A stretch of DNA of 64,000 nt from Trichopria drosophilae (GCA_030407085.1 CM059582.1:89146001-89210000), one strand, 5' to 3'; shown: positions 31,499 through 43,384, numbered from the stretch's first letter. Translations and numbers: made by a program. The notes: generated from the sequence alone by a model not told the origin.

Positions 31499-31861
31499 CT
31501 AGAAATGATGATCTATGTAAAACAAATACGTACGTGATCTAGTTGTGGATTCATTTTCCCATATAATTGGAGTTGGTCTAATTCCGCGAGTTATTCTGAA
31601 AGATGACCTGGCTGATCGACGAGTGGACCCACTTCTCACTGAACTTAAGGGTGTAGAGAGTACTGCAGTGGTCGATGCAATAATCGTTCTTTGATGAATA
31701 TTAGTTGACAGCGAAGCCTCAGCTTCATTTTCATCAATGCGGGAATTATCGGTTTCACCTTCATTCAGAGTCTCATTAGTATGAGAAACAATTGCTTCAA
31801 CGGGTGAATTATTTTGTTCAGGTTCTATAGACTCCGTCTCTTCCGTCGTTTTTTTCTCCAC
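31499..31861 (-). other. Possible exon: acidic, Ser/Thr-rich protein segment
   Basis: A 120-codon open frame in AT-rich DNA. The N-terminal half is acidic (EKKTTEETESIEPEQNN, then GETDNSRIDENEAEAS), the C-terminal half Ser/Arg-rich (SVRSGSTRRSARSSFR). Just upstream (minus strand) is AAATCAATAG, a weak acceptor, and before the C-terminus is GATCACGTAC|GTATTT, a plausible donor near 31528. It could be an exon of a host gene or of an unknown element. No domain is recognised. It is one of very few open frames in this part of the window. Confidence 0.3.
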
Positions 31862-32450
31862 CTCTGCGTTATCTATTGATTTAAAATTGAAATGATAGAG
31901 ATATTCACGAATACTTTGTCAATAATCCGAAATAATAGGTTAAATACTGAATCATTACATCTTTATACCCACTAAATTGTCCGGAATTCCTAAAAAGACC
32001 ATTTTCCATTACATTACTAAATTCAGTTGTTGGTTTTCAAAAGTGTATTAAAATTATACAAACATTATATCAAACAATCCATATTGAATATAATAAATAT
32101 AAAAACTAACGCCTTGAATTTATTTACTTAAGGCAAACGATACACTAAACGCAAAAGCAATCTGTTTCACATAAAAAGAAATATTTAACCTAGAGCAGAT
32201 ACAAAATTATTCTCGCGGTCTGACTCTACCAATTCAGATACTACATTCTCAAGGGGCTGAGAAAACGGCTCTTTTCACCACGTAATACATTTCTCATTCT
32301 ACTAAACAACCAAGCTGGGGAGTTAATACAGTTCTCATCAGAAGAACCACAAACTACACAAGGGTTTTCAAGAAGGTTTGGAAATTGACGATTTACGCGT
32401 TCCACTTGATTAAAATATTCTTAAATAGTATTGGTTTTTTCGGTCATATA
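31862..32450. other. AT-rich stretch without a gene
   Basis: No coding frame, tandem repeat or clear element end was noticed. Confidence 0.45.
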
Positions 32451-32452
32451 TA

Positions 32453-33646
32453 CAGGGTCATCGAAAAGTATCGGACCCCCCTAATATCTTCAGTTAGAAT
32501 GCACTTAGGAGAAAATGTCCAATAGCAAAGTTGTATGGTTTCAAGCGGGGAGTAAGATGATGACCTTGACTTTGACCTTGACCATGTCCTTCAAGGTCAT
32601 TTCAAGGTCAATCTTATTTTTTTAAATAGAACCCCCTACATTTTATTGCATATTCTTATAGCTTATCTCGAAAGCTTTCCAAAACACTATAATAAAATAT
32701 TTTTTTATTAAGTACTTTTTGAGTTATAAAGGTTTGAAGTTAACAATTTTTTGACACAAAATGTAGAATATCTTGTAAAATATTATTTAGTTTTCAGTAA
32801 TCATAACCTTAATACTTTTGTGCGCGGAATAATGAGACCAATTAATTGGTTTAAAGAAAATACATTAATCGGATCCCCCTAATATTTTCAGTAAGAATGC
32901 ATTTTGGAAAAATGTCAAACCTTTATAACTCAAAAAGTACTTAATAAAAAATTGCGAGTGACGTTAAAATCATAAAAAATTTCGAACATTCGGTAAAAAA
33001 AAAACATAAAACTTCAAATGATCTATGTTGGCAATGATAATGCAATGCAATTAACAAGCAGACCTCGGTAAACAGTAAAAAATAATGCTAGTATAACTTA
33101 AACCATAATAATTCTTTTTTCATCGTTCAAAAATAATCATTAAGGCTTGTATAATTTTTGTTGATCTAAAGTTAGGACAAGTAATGAAAAATTCTTAATG
33201 AAACATATTATCTTCATTTATGTGTAGGTTAATTCAGTACTTATCTTATTATTCAATACTTATAATATTGCATCATCAATGCCAACATTGATCATTTAAG
33301 GTTTTATGTTTTTACCGAATGTTCGAAATTTCTGATGATTTTAACGTCATCCGCAAGCGTCCAGTTATTCGAATAAAAACATCTGACTGTTTCGAAACAT
33401 CCTTCCCGGCAATATCGATTTGGGTTTTCAACTGTTACCGGACCACGTGTTCGATGTGAAACAGTCGACATTCACATGTTCACGAATTGTCTCGTTTGGG
33501 GAGGATGCCCCTAAAATAAATAAACTTTAAAATTCAATTTACAAAGAAACCATAGCTTGCTGAAAATTAATTTTTGCGCCATCGGATTCAGAAAAAAAAA
33601 TCTTCCTCATGGTATATCTCTCATGCGCTATTGCAAAAACACCCTG
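32453..33646. mobile_element. Mariner-like non-autonomous element(s)
   Basis: Left end TA + CAGGGTCATCGAAAAGTATCG; right end CAAAAACACCCTG + TA. Both ends look like Tc1/mariner TIRs, but beyond CAGGGT they differ, so this may be two elements or a rearranged one. A direct sub-repeat is seen: CCCCCTAATAT(C/T)TTCAG at 32475 and 32877, and TTAAGTACTTTTTGAGTTATAAAGGTTTGA at 32697 mirrored at 32920-32945. No transposase remains. A smaller foldback lies at 32955-33355. Confidence 0.55.
32955..33355. repeat. 400-bp inverted repeat inside the mariner-like element
   Basis: GACGTTAAAATCATAAAAAATTTCGAACATTCGGTAAAAA at the left is mirrored at 33310-33355, and ATGATCTATGTTGGCAATGAT by 33275-33300. The centre is AT-rich. 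Confidence 0.75.
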
Positions 33647-33649
33647 TAT

Positions 33650-34106
33650 ACATCTAGGGCAGGGATTCCCGTGATTGCCCTACAGAACAGTCTACACGGG
33701 ATCCTGGGACGAAATGTATATTATTTACAATAGGCACTTGTTTCTACGGTAGTGGCTAGAGGGACACAATACCCATTTATAAGTAAATCACTTTAAATAC
33801 AGATATGAACGTTCCGAATTGAAGGTTTTGTCGCGATTATCATACAAAATCCGGCTTTGTTCATCTTTATACCATCTTCGTGTTTTCAATCGAAAACCAA
33901 AAAATTATGTTAATTAAAAAAATTTTTATTTTATTAGTTAATTGACCTGTAACGCCAAGAAATATTATTAATTATTATTTAATTTAATATTAAGGCGGTC
34001 GAGAAAAACAACTTTTTCGTTGTTATAATTTACAACGATTACTGTGATTTTTAATTAATAGAAAATTAAGAAAAAATGGAAGGGAGAAAAATTCTTGTAA
34101 ATTTAG
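33650..34106. other. Non-coding stretch before the tRNA-like sequence
   Basis: AT-rich, no supported gene. Nothing recognised. Confidence 0.4.
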
Positions 34107-34196
34107 GGGATGGAAGCACATTTGCAGCCGGTGGCAAAGAACCCACAATATATCGATTTCGCGTCGAATGCTCTACCATCTGAGCTACAGCTACCC
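34107..34196 (-). pseudogene. tRNA-like pseudogene or SINE head
   Basis: On the minus strand the sequence GGGGTAGCTGTAGCTCAGATGG matches a tRNA 5' end with A box (TAGCTCAGATGGTAGAGC). The anticodon arm (TTCGACGCGAAATCGA) pairs but its loop is abnormal, and the B box reads GGGTTCTTTGCC instead of GGTTCGANNCC. The 3' end CCATCCCC pairs only partly with the 5' end. The stretch GCATTCGACGCGAAATCGA recurs on the plus strand at 34303, so this is a tRNA-derived inverted repeat and not a working tRNA. Confidence 0.6.
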
Positions 34197-34299
34197 CGTG
34201 CATTCCCTCCAATTTAATTCAAGTCATGATTCACGAGTCTGTGTAATCAATAATCATTATCTAATTGTACCATTTTTCAACCCAGATGCTTTTCTTAGA

Positions 34300-34645
34300 C
34301 GCATTCGACGCGAAATCGAAAGGTCGTGGATTGTCGGGACCGAGAGTATAAACTCTATTTTTAAAAATTTACTGTTAAATTTACGTATAAACATAAAAGA
34401 GGATACAAGCAATCTTTACATCCCATACTGTAGACTAATAAATACAGTGAAATAAGGTCTTTACATTGCAACTGACATATTCGATAACACAGATGTGATT
34501 ACGGCAATATGTATGAGTTACAATTTGTGAACACGGTTGTTTCTACGCTACAAAGTGTGTATTATGTGATAGTGATCAACATCCGCTCACACGGACATAT
34601 ACGCGGTTTGTCAACGGTAAATTTATAAAAATAGAGTTTATACTA
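34300..34645. repeat. Inverted repeats linked to the tRNA-like sequence
   Basis: GCATTCGACGCGAAATCGA (34303) is inverse to 34152-34172. AGTATAAACTCTATTTTTAAAAATTTAC (34344) is inverse to 34617-34645. The stretch contains an open frame of 95 codons starting at 34168 that simply reads these repeats. Confidence 0.6.
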
Positions 34646-34711
34646 GTATAATATTGTGAATATTTACAAGCGTGACGTAATTTTTGTTTAGTGTAATAAA
34701 ATAAAAATAAA

Positions 34712-34775
34712 AAAATCCTGAGGAAGGCTACATAGTTGTCGAAACGTCGAAAATTAAACTTAAAGCTGCTTAATT
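34712..34775 (+). other. Penelope-like signature, weak hammerhead resemblance
   Basis: CCTGAGGAAGGCTACATAGTTGTCGAAACGTCG is the kind of sequence found in the terminal repeats of Penelope-like elements, where CTGANGA and GAAAC belong to a hammerhead ribozyme core. The stem between them is poor here. No Penelope RT is in the window. Confidence 0.3.
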
Positions 34776-35689
34776 TACTCCATCTCTACGTGACTCTATA
34801 GATATTATAGATATTATTTCAGTTCATTCTTCAGTTGAATAATTATAAATGAATTGAAATTTGATCGACATAATGAACTACTTATTTTGATCGGAATGTT
34901 CTTATACGTGATGGAGCGTTTTTTGTTATGGAGTTGCTCAAAATTCCTTGGTATCTTAAGAAAAGTGTATGCGTCCCGAAGTATTCACCGCTGTAACGAA
35001 ATATTTATTTCGATTCATACAGTCAGCTCCCATGTGACTGTCCATGATATTTGTACATTTTTATATAATAAAAATGTTTACATAACAAAATCGTAGAACT
35101 CGAGAACCAGATAAGATAAAGACATAAGGTCTTCACGATTTTGCAGCTGAAGGTTTATAGAATAGGGAAAAAGTAATTCCGAAATAGCAAATTTCCAAAT
35201 TTGACCCTAAATTTGTACCTGTTTGGAGACAATGTATCGATTACTGAATATGGCTAATTCCCTCTCTCGATCATTTACTATATATGTTTCTTTTGTCAAC
35301 ATTAATTTTTAGTAGATCCGTTTGTTAATTCTATGCAAATCTCACTCAGAAAGACTTGAAAAATGCAATTTTACATCAGACATGTTGATATGTACAAAAT
35401 GTGTTTCATATTAACTCGGCTTAAATAAATTCGGCTTATGCCCCACCATAGAAAAATCTATAGATTCCCTCTCTCGGCCGACTCGCGTGCATTCCCGATG
35501 AGGAACTTTTATTAATCGAATTTATATAATTAGTTCTAATTCGTATCTAATCACGTTCCACCTATTCATATATATATTTTTTTTATTTATGTAATTAACG
35601 GGCGGAATCGCCCTTTTTTACTTAATTGTTTTCGCGAATTATGAGTCGTAAGATTTTGCGAAAGCTGCAGATCGACTTAGAAAGATGGC
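34776..35689. other. AT-rich stretch without a gene
   Basis: Contains a small hairpin GGGCGGAATCGCCC followed by T6 at 35601-35620. No convincing coding frame. Confidence 0.4.
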
Positions 35690-35941
35690 GCCATACTTCA
35701 CATTTGTGTATGAAATGTAGGACTGCAGAAACCTACACCAAGTACAGCAGCGGTCTTGAGTCGATTTCCGCCAGATAAACAATACTTTCGAAACGTAAAC
35801 ACAAACAACGTGGCTCGTCTTACCAACAGCGAGCTGCTGCTTGGAAACGAAATCGAAAATTTGTTTACCAGACGGGGATCGAACTCACGACCTACGACTT
35901 CGTAGTCCAGTGCGTTAACCGCCTGAGCCACGAAGCCGATC
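35690..35941 (-). mobile_element. tRNA-derived SINE-like element
   Basis: The minus strand starts with a tRNA-related head (35941-35869): A box GTGGCTCAGGCGG, a GCACTGGACTACGAAGTC anticodon-arm region with CTACGAA in the loop, and a good B box GAGTTCGATCCC. A non-tRNA body of about 180 bp follows. The 81-codon open frame over it is the SINE read as protein. The head could serve as an internal Pol III promoter. The tail is not clearly repeated. Confidence 0.62.
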
Positions 35942-36454
35942 AATTTTATTTATTTATTTATTATTAAGAATTTATATTAATTCTTTGACATTATATCTTT
36001 GCGTTTAAAAAATTAAAACGTTGCGAGTATACGAAATTAAACTTACTAAATATTATGCTCACAACGTTCCACTACCAGTCGATATAAAAATATTGTAAAA
36101 TTATTGTATGTATGTTGATCAATTTTTCAAAACGTATTGTAGAAATGTATGGTAGAAAAGACATTTTTTCAATTGATTTAATTTTGAAAAATTTACATGA
36201 TGTATAAAATGTTGAAGAAACAAAAAATGATATTCTTTAATGATCTATTGCTGTTAGCTGAAATGTTTTTAAATTGTAACAAGTAATTTTTTTTTACCGA
36301 ATTTTATCGGCTTTGACTCTTTTTAGGTTGCGAACATTGACAGGTATAAATTTGTATTTAAACTGTTCTCACGGTCAGCGTTATGCTCTCTTTTACTATT
36401 TAGTTTGTACGGCTATTTCCTCACTGAAATTTAAAAAAAAGCACCATTAGATAT
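35942..36454. other. AT-rich stretch without a gene
   Basis: Nothing recognised beyond simple AT-rich sequence. Confidence 0.4.
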
Positions 36455-36755
36455 CCCTGCGAAAAATTAGGTAGGATTCTCATGAGAATTGTTTTCATCA
36501 GAAATTGAAATAGGATTCTTATGCGAATCTAGTGAGAATCTCATGAAAATTTCGTAGGAATACGCGGAATCTAGAAATTGATTTAATTTCAAAAAACTAG
36601 AAATAAAGTTAAATTGTAATAAATATTAAACGAAATGTTGAATTTTAGTTCTCATGAGTATCTCACTTGATTCTCACGGGAATCCTGTTTCGATTTCTCA
36701 TGACTAAATTTCTTATATAATTCTCATGAGAATCCTGGCTAAACTTTTCGCAGGG
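36455..36755. mobile_element. 301-bp MITE with CCCTGCGAAAA ends
   Basis: Starts ATCCCTGCGAAAAATTAGG and ends with the inverse, CTAAACTTTTCGCAGGGAT. Internally, GATTCTCATGAGAAT and variants recur about six times in both orientations, so the element can form many alternative hairpins. No coding frame. The target duplication is uncertain (at most AT). Confidence 0.75.
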
Positions 36756-39700
36756 ATTTGTATATTCTCCGTCAACACGGAGAGAAGAGTTTAGAAAATT
36801 CCATCTTATTTTCATCTGTAAATTCACTTGGACCGAATAAGGTAGATGCAATATTTGGGTCCTGCAGTTATTGCAGGACTAGCTCCCAATGAATGCTCCC
36901 AATGAATGACAGCTAATTTATACAATATTAATAGGCCATATTAATACATTTTCCCAATGGATTATTTTGTAAAGGAAAAAATAATTACCGGGAAGCTTGA
37001 AAGATTCGAAAGTAAGTGATATATCCTAAGATCAAAGATATAATTATTTTCGTAAACTAACCTTTAACTGACAGTTACACATTTTGGCAAAAGGTAATAT
37101 ATATATATATATCAATCTGAGTCAGTTCTGATTATTGACTATCAATTTTTGTTTAAACACATGCTTTAAAATTAAACTTAAAGTAAAATAATACAAATTA
37201 ATCAGATTGATCATAATACTGTGAATTCATTTCGCTGTTATCGTTCGAAATTGTTTGATTCTATCGTAATCCCGAAAACGTTATTCTTGCTTTAATTAAC
37301 GTATAACCATATTTCTGGATACTGAAAGGGTTAATAGCATCAAAATTATAATTTTATTCCGAAAATTTGAAATTTTATAACCCGTACCTATGCGAGATTA
37401 CATTATTGATCTCATTTTACAGTGAAATATAACTTAGCAAGCAATATACAAGTAACCTAAAATTATCATTCTAAACGGAAATATTTAAAAGAATTCATTA
37501 ATTTTCTCTGCAAAGTTTTGGAGATTATGCTGAAACATTGTTACATTTTATCGAATTCCTTAGGCTTCCTGTAAGCCGAATTTGTTTCTGTAGGCCATCA
37601 GGTATGCTTTACAGTCGACTCCTGCAATTTCTGCAGTCTTGTAGACTGCAGGAAATACTCCCGCAAAAATTACCGGAGTGCCTGGCAGAAAATACCGAAC
37701 TTTTCTCTCCGTGAACTTGCGACATCCCTCTGTCCAAAATTCAGTAGCGCCAAGAAAACTATGTTTTGGCTTCAAATGTAGCCACGTTACTATTTTAACC
37801 AGTAAGTAAGCATTTAGTAAAATCGCAAAGAAGAAAATTAAGGATAAAACTAGGTCCTTTCGATAATATTTTGTAATTTTCTGCTGCGATCATTACAAAA
37901 AAACAATGGGAGTGGATATATTATATAAAATTAATGCAATTCTCTAGTTGAGAGAAAGCACTAAAATTTTATTTCTTCTTTGCCGCTTATTTAAAATAAT
38001 TAATAATCAAAATGATTTCTCGGGAATCATAGCAATGGGAGTGGATATTGGAAAAAATACAAAATAATACGAAAAAATGACATTGAAAGACATTAGTTTT
38101 AAGGCAAATGTATGTTTGAGAAGCTGAAAGACTTCTCTTTATTTCCCATTTTTTATTATATGCGTACGTTAACTTGACAATGAAATATAAACTTTTAATT
38201 TAGTCAAAATAAGGCAGAGATGATCTCACACTTACGACTGGAACTGTATATATATGTAGATTTAAATTACAATTTTTATATCTAATACATTTTAGATGCA
38301 CGTTTCTGCGCAATTTTGTCGTAGATTTATAGGAATTATTTTAACAGGTACCACAAAACATTCAAATTTCTTTACAAATACAAACAAAAGACGCGACATT
38401 TATTCTTGTTCCGTCTTCGTCCATAGAAAGCTGCATTTCCTTACAAAATAATAAATCTATCATAAAGCTTCAATTTGTCGAACATATTGAAGAATATCTT
38501 ACGGTAAATCTTTTTAGAAGTGTTTTTATATAATTGTATAACATTGCATACGATGAGAAGCGAACTGAACAGCATTTCCAGAAACACAACCTTGCCACTG
38601 ATAAATATTTATACAGAGAAAAATTACATCGCTAGATTATCGGATTTATATTAGCTTCACATTACCGTTGTCATTGACGAAAATATCTGCGTTGTTAGCT
38701 GTTTCTATTCCGCTAATGTAGCGTAAGGCACAGACTTTCTGCTGCATTAGCAGATTTATTTTCGCTTAATTAGCGGAAAATATCGACTATCCCACAGGAT
38801 AAAATTGTAAGATGTTTTAAAAGAGAAAATCGGTAAAACCTACGGATTTTTTGGCAGTTTCACTCAATTTTTTTGTCCGTGAAAAAATAATGAGAATCTT
38901 AGAAATGTGAAAAATATATTATTTAGTCTTGATTTACTCTACTAGGAGTAGGGGTGACTGGGGCTACTTGTCGCACTAGGTAAATTGGCGCATTTTAATT
39001 TTTTATAAAGTTATAAATCGAAAATTTTCAAGATTCACGTATCTTGAAGTATGTGGTGAAAAACTACGTTTCTACTCAGTTTTAGCCTTATAGCATCAAT
39101 ACTGTAAAAAATATGCAAAAAAAAATCAATTTTGATACTCCAGACTACATTTTCAACTTCTGTTTTCTTCATAAATTTTACCTTTAGAAAACGTTTAAAT
39201 GTCCAGTCTTCAGCTCAGAGAATCAGTTGAGCAATCAAGAAAGTTTGATTTACATATGAAATAATGTTAGAAGGAACAGAAATATTTCAAAAGCAACTAC
39301 AGAGCAATTTGGCGTGTGTGGGTAAATCATACAATAAGCTGCAAAATATGTGTAAAAATACCGGTGTGTTCATTTCCAGGATTAATAAAGAAGTTACCGA
39401 TGTAAAAATGCAAAAGTTTATATGTAATCCATAGATAACAATTAGTTATAAAATATGTCGTCGGCTAGTGTATATATAGATGTATGAGCTCTTAAAAATT
39501 ATTTCATGGTAAGTGCGTCAACTTGTCCCTGCCCGGAGTAAGTTGCCGACATATTTTTACTCCAAATATATGGTCATATGAAGAAAATTACATACAATAA
39601 CGGGCCAATTTTTGTTAATATGGGTGAAAAATCGCAGAGTGAAAAATTGAACAGTGAAAATCACGCCAACTAGATCTGTTCTTGCCTACACCGTAAAAAT

Positions 39701-40149
39701 ATATTATTAAATATATTTAAACATTTTGTAATAAAGTTTATGGAAATTGAAGTGAATCTAACTAAGAATTAAGAATTGTGTAATGCAGAAGTCTCGTCAT
39801 AAACTGAATAACAGAAAAAGAAATCATCAGTAATTTTTTTATTAGCTTTTCATTATGTTTAAAGACATTTTTTAACATAGACTGATGCCTCTCTTTCTTT
39901 CTATACAGTATATGACCAAATCAAACATCGAGCAATCGTGGAAACTGGCCGAATCTTTTCTGAACGGTGCAGAATATCTTCTAGAGAAATATTTTCAATT
40001 ATACGATTCTTAATTATAAGTTACATTTTATAAAATCTACTACCTAAATGTCCATTAAAGTCCCTAGAGTGTGTGAATACCTCGGCTGAAATTTATTTTT
40101 TTATTTTATTGGCTACCAAATTAGTGATTTTGGCCATACTCTGTTGCTG
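36756..40149. other. 3.4-kb AT-rich stretch without a supported gene
   Basis: An (AT)n run lies near 37100-37114. A 71-codon minus-strand frame (37775-37560) contains no motif I know. A GC-richer phrase near 38945-38975 (GTGACTGGGGCTACTTGTCGC) has a loosely similar, inverted partner near 39515-39545 (GTCAACTTGTCCCTGCCCGG). I see no element ends that would define a transposon. Confidence 0.4.
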
Positions 40150-40600
40150 AGAAGTAATAACAATTAATACAGCAATTATGAATTGCATACCAGGTTAGCT
40201 GTATGACATATACATCGTAACAAATACTTAAAATGATTACATCTTAAAGTAAGCCAATGTATAGTGCATAAGTCTGTCTTTGTCTAAGTTGTCTTATTTA
40301 CGTTACATCTTACTTTTAGTCAATTTTCTTACTTCGTGCCAGATTTTAGTTGCATTATTGTCTTAATTTGAGTATTACTTTTTGCAATGTAACAGGGTCT
40401 CTAACCTGCCACTCAGTTGACAATTTCTGTATTCATTTTTGTAATATGTTATATTTAGCCAAAACCACTAATTCTGCAGTCAATAATTTAAGAAATACTT
40501 TCCTTAAAAATAATTATTTAACCATGACTCGTAATTCTTAAAGATCATCGTAGATTTCTGCCCACCTTCGGCCACGCTCAAGGGTCTTTAGATTAAATGT
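40150..40600 (+). repeat. Direct repeat flanking the derelict AT-hook ORF, left copy
   Basis: Shares order and sequence with 42445-42735: ATTATGAATTGC, GGTTAG, a TCTCTAACCT/TCCTCTAACCT block, AAAACCACTAAT/AAAATCACTAAT, TAATTTAAGAA, GACTCGTAATTCTTAAA, then CACGCTCAAGGGTC/CACGCTGGAGGGTC. The right copy lacks about 170 bp present here. Confidence 0.65.
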
Positions 40601-40668
40601 CTGACAGTGACCAAAATTTCATTATATTAATTTAACTATAGCATGTGATGAAAATCGAATTAAAGGGG

Positions 40669-41751
40669 TGGAACACGTGGACGTCCACGGAAACGATCAA
40701 AACCTTCAATAAATTCAGGCAGAAAACGGCTTCGTACATCAGAAAGTTCATCGCATCAAACGGTTTATAGACGAGCGTGCGAAATTCTGGAAACCTATAA
40801 AAACGATCATGGAGCTGTACTATTAGCTGGTAAGATTTTGCAAAGCAAACTGAAAAATGTACCTGTTAGTGATAATGATGATCCAAATGAGAGTGCCGTA
40901 AACGAAAGCGAAGAAATCGAGGTTGAGAACGAAAGCGATGACAGCAGTGCTGATGAAGAAAATGGAAATGAATTACTGCCGAACAGCGCACAAAGACATA
41001 CTTCGGAATCCGCTTTGGCGTTTTATTTAGAGAATGATTATTCAAGAAAATCATACGATGCACTAGTATGCGATGCACGTACTGAGGAATTATCCAATTT
41101 ACAGTTATCAGTTACTCTTGGGTTCGATAGTAGTTCGGGCCATACGAATTCGCAGCAAATATTTTTTGTTTCGGAGGGCAAAAATATGAATCCGCATCAT
41201 TCTTTAATGGTCACTAGTATGACAATTACAGAATTAAAAAGTTTATCCGGAAATAATTTATAGATTAATCCGTTTCCACAGAGCGTTCGTTTTTGCCGTC
41301 CTATCCGAATTGCTATTGAGAAAGAAGACGATGCAAGTAGTAAAGAAGAGTACGGTCGGTTAAAGAGCGAAATCGCCTCATTGCAAGAATTTCAATTTCG
41401 AATGAATGGCAAAAATGTGAAAGTAACGTTTGACGTTAAAGGAACGATGTTTGATGGAAAATTCATCAATTCAATTATTCAATTATAAATAATCCTGCGA
41501 CATGCAGATACCCAATTTGTTTAAGAACAACGCATCAATTCAATAATATGGAAGATGATTTTGCTCCGAATGAGGAAGCAATGAAATTAGGGCTCGGTCT
41601 TCTGCATACTGAAATTAAGGCATTTGAATATTTCATACACGTATCGTATCGACAAAAGCTGAAAATTTGGGATATTCGTCGGGAATTTAAAGTTAATATA
41701 AAAAAACCCAACAATATAATATCCTACAGGGGTAATGTAATTTTAGAATAA
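40669..41751 (+). pseudogene. Derelict multi-copy ORF with N-terminal AT-hook
   Basis: The open frame from 40669 starts RGGTRGRPRKRSKPS, an AT-hook for minor-groove DNA binding, followed by HQTVYRRACEILETY, an acidic stretch (NESEEIEVENESDDSS), and SVTLGFDSSSGHTNSQQIFF. After a stop at 41261-41263 the same family seems to continue with VRFCRPIRIAI, an EKEDD stretch and DVKGTMFDGKF, then stops, then EAMKLGLGLLHTEIKAFEYF...VSYRQKLKIWDIRREFKV (41548-41751). From memory, similar uncharacterised products occur in many copies in arthropods, which suggests a mobile element. I cannot name its family. It is clearly dead. Confidence 0.55.
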
Positions 41752-42444
41752 TTGGATTGGGTTGTTGTAAACAATTTTTGCTAAAATAGTTATACTCAAA
41801 ACAATTACAATTTCCGCACTTCTTACTTCCTTGTTTGGAACAAAACATGATTCTCTACATAGGAACTCAGAAACAAGTAGAAATTCATAACCAAATTTCG
41901 GTACCGATTTCTTTCAGATGTATGAATTTACATTGACATCTTTTAGGATTTATCTCACACTCATTGTCATATTAAATGGTTTATATAACGCAAGCATGTT
42001 TAACGCGTTTTATGAAGGTAGTTTTCTATACGTCAAATATTTGTTTGTCGCATGCGAATAAAAACAGTACAATAACAAGTCTGAAAATCTATTACTACAA
42101 TAATGTGTTCGTATACGTATAGAGAACAATACATTTGCCTTTATACCTGTTCGCACACATTGATTCGCAAACGATATGTGAGCATTCCACGTAAGTAATG
42201 GTTCAGATTCATCCCGATCGGCCATCCAACTTTCCGTGTGCATGCGAATTTATTCCGTTCGCCTATCCAACTTTCTGCCGTAACATTTTTCGCCATAAAA
42301 CTTGTAAACATGCTTGATTATATAAAGTATCGTATTTAGGATGGAAGCAAAGTCTTTATTCTAATCGTACGGGAGCAGCATAAAATGATCCTTTGCCTCC
42401 TTATTAAATAATGTACTATTCTCAATCTTCAAGATTTTAAGGCT
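41752..42444. other. Non-coding stretch after the derelict ORF
   Basis: AT-rich. The phrase GCCTATCCAACTTTC/GGCCATCCAACTTTC occurs twice near 42220 and 42260. No gene. Confidence 0.4.
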
Positions 42445-42735
42445 ATACAGAAGTAATAAAAGTTAATGCAGACATTATGAATTGCGTAGAAGGTTAGTGA
42501 CATGACGTGCAGCAGGTCCTCTAACCTACAATTAAACTCACTATTTCGGCACTGGTTTGTTAATACTTCCCAGCAACATAATTTATACAAAATCACTAAT
42601 CCGGTAGCCAATAAATTAAGAACTACTTTGGTCAAAAATCAATATCTAAACGACGACTCCTAATTCTTAAAAATCCGCGCAAAAGTGTCTCCTTTTTTTT
42701 CCGCCTGCGGTCACGCTGGAGGGTCCTTAATAATA
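42445..42735 (+). repeat. Direct repeat flanking the derelict AT-hook ORF, right copy
   Basis: Diverged copy of 40150-40600, same orientation. The pair encloses about 1.85 kb including the ORF. Confidence 0.65.
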
Positions 42736-43384
42736 TTCTTATGGTATATTACCTCGAACTATGAATTTGGAAGTAGGAGACCATATTTCTTTATTTTGAA
42801 GGCACAGCATAAATTGTTATTTATCAAACTCTCAAAACGAAAATTTGAAAACAAAATATAGTAAGTTTAGCATTTAATATTTGTTCCAAAGTAATAAGTT
42901 GTTCAATTATCGCTATGGACATACAAACTTACGTCCCTGAACTCCTGAATGAGATATTTTTTACTTTATTTACATATCTTATTTGTGTATAATAAAAATT
43001 TCAAATATGACACATCAATTCTGGTAGCCCCGACCGCTATGAGTCCGAGATTGTCGACCAGTAAAACTATTGATCATTTAAAAATTTTAATAACTAATGT
43101 GATTTTGGTAATGAAATTAGGTTTGAATATCATTTCTTTATTTTGTCTTTATAACATCCATAACCTATCGCGATACCATACATAGTATGACACAATTTAC
43201 GTCGTTTTAGTTATGTGAAATTGCTTGTAGGTTCATGCCAATGTTATTTACGAAACTATATAGATAAAAAAACAAACATTTTTTATGGAGTATATTAGTT
43301 ACTGCATATACTATTTTCAAAACAATTCAAAGTAGATAAAGCTAGGGTGCAAAAAAGGGTATACAACACGATCCTTCAGATAAA
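42736..43384. other. AT-rich stretch without a gene
   Basis: No coding frame or repeat recognised. Confidence 0.4.

Noticed and set aside
34107..34196. Functional tRNA gene
   Set aside because: Abnormal anticodon loop, degraded B box and incomplete acceptor-stem pairing.
35698..35943. 81-codon minus-strand ORF as a gene
   Set aside because: It overlaps the tRNA-derived SINE head and body; the reading frame is incidental.
37560..37775. 71-codon minus-strand ORF
   Set aside because: No motif, no splice or promoter support, isolated in AT-rich DNA.
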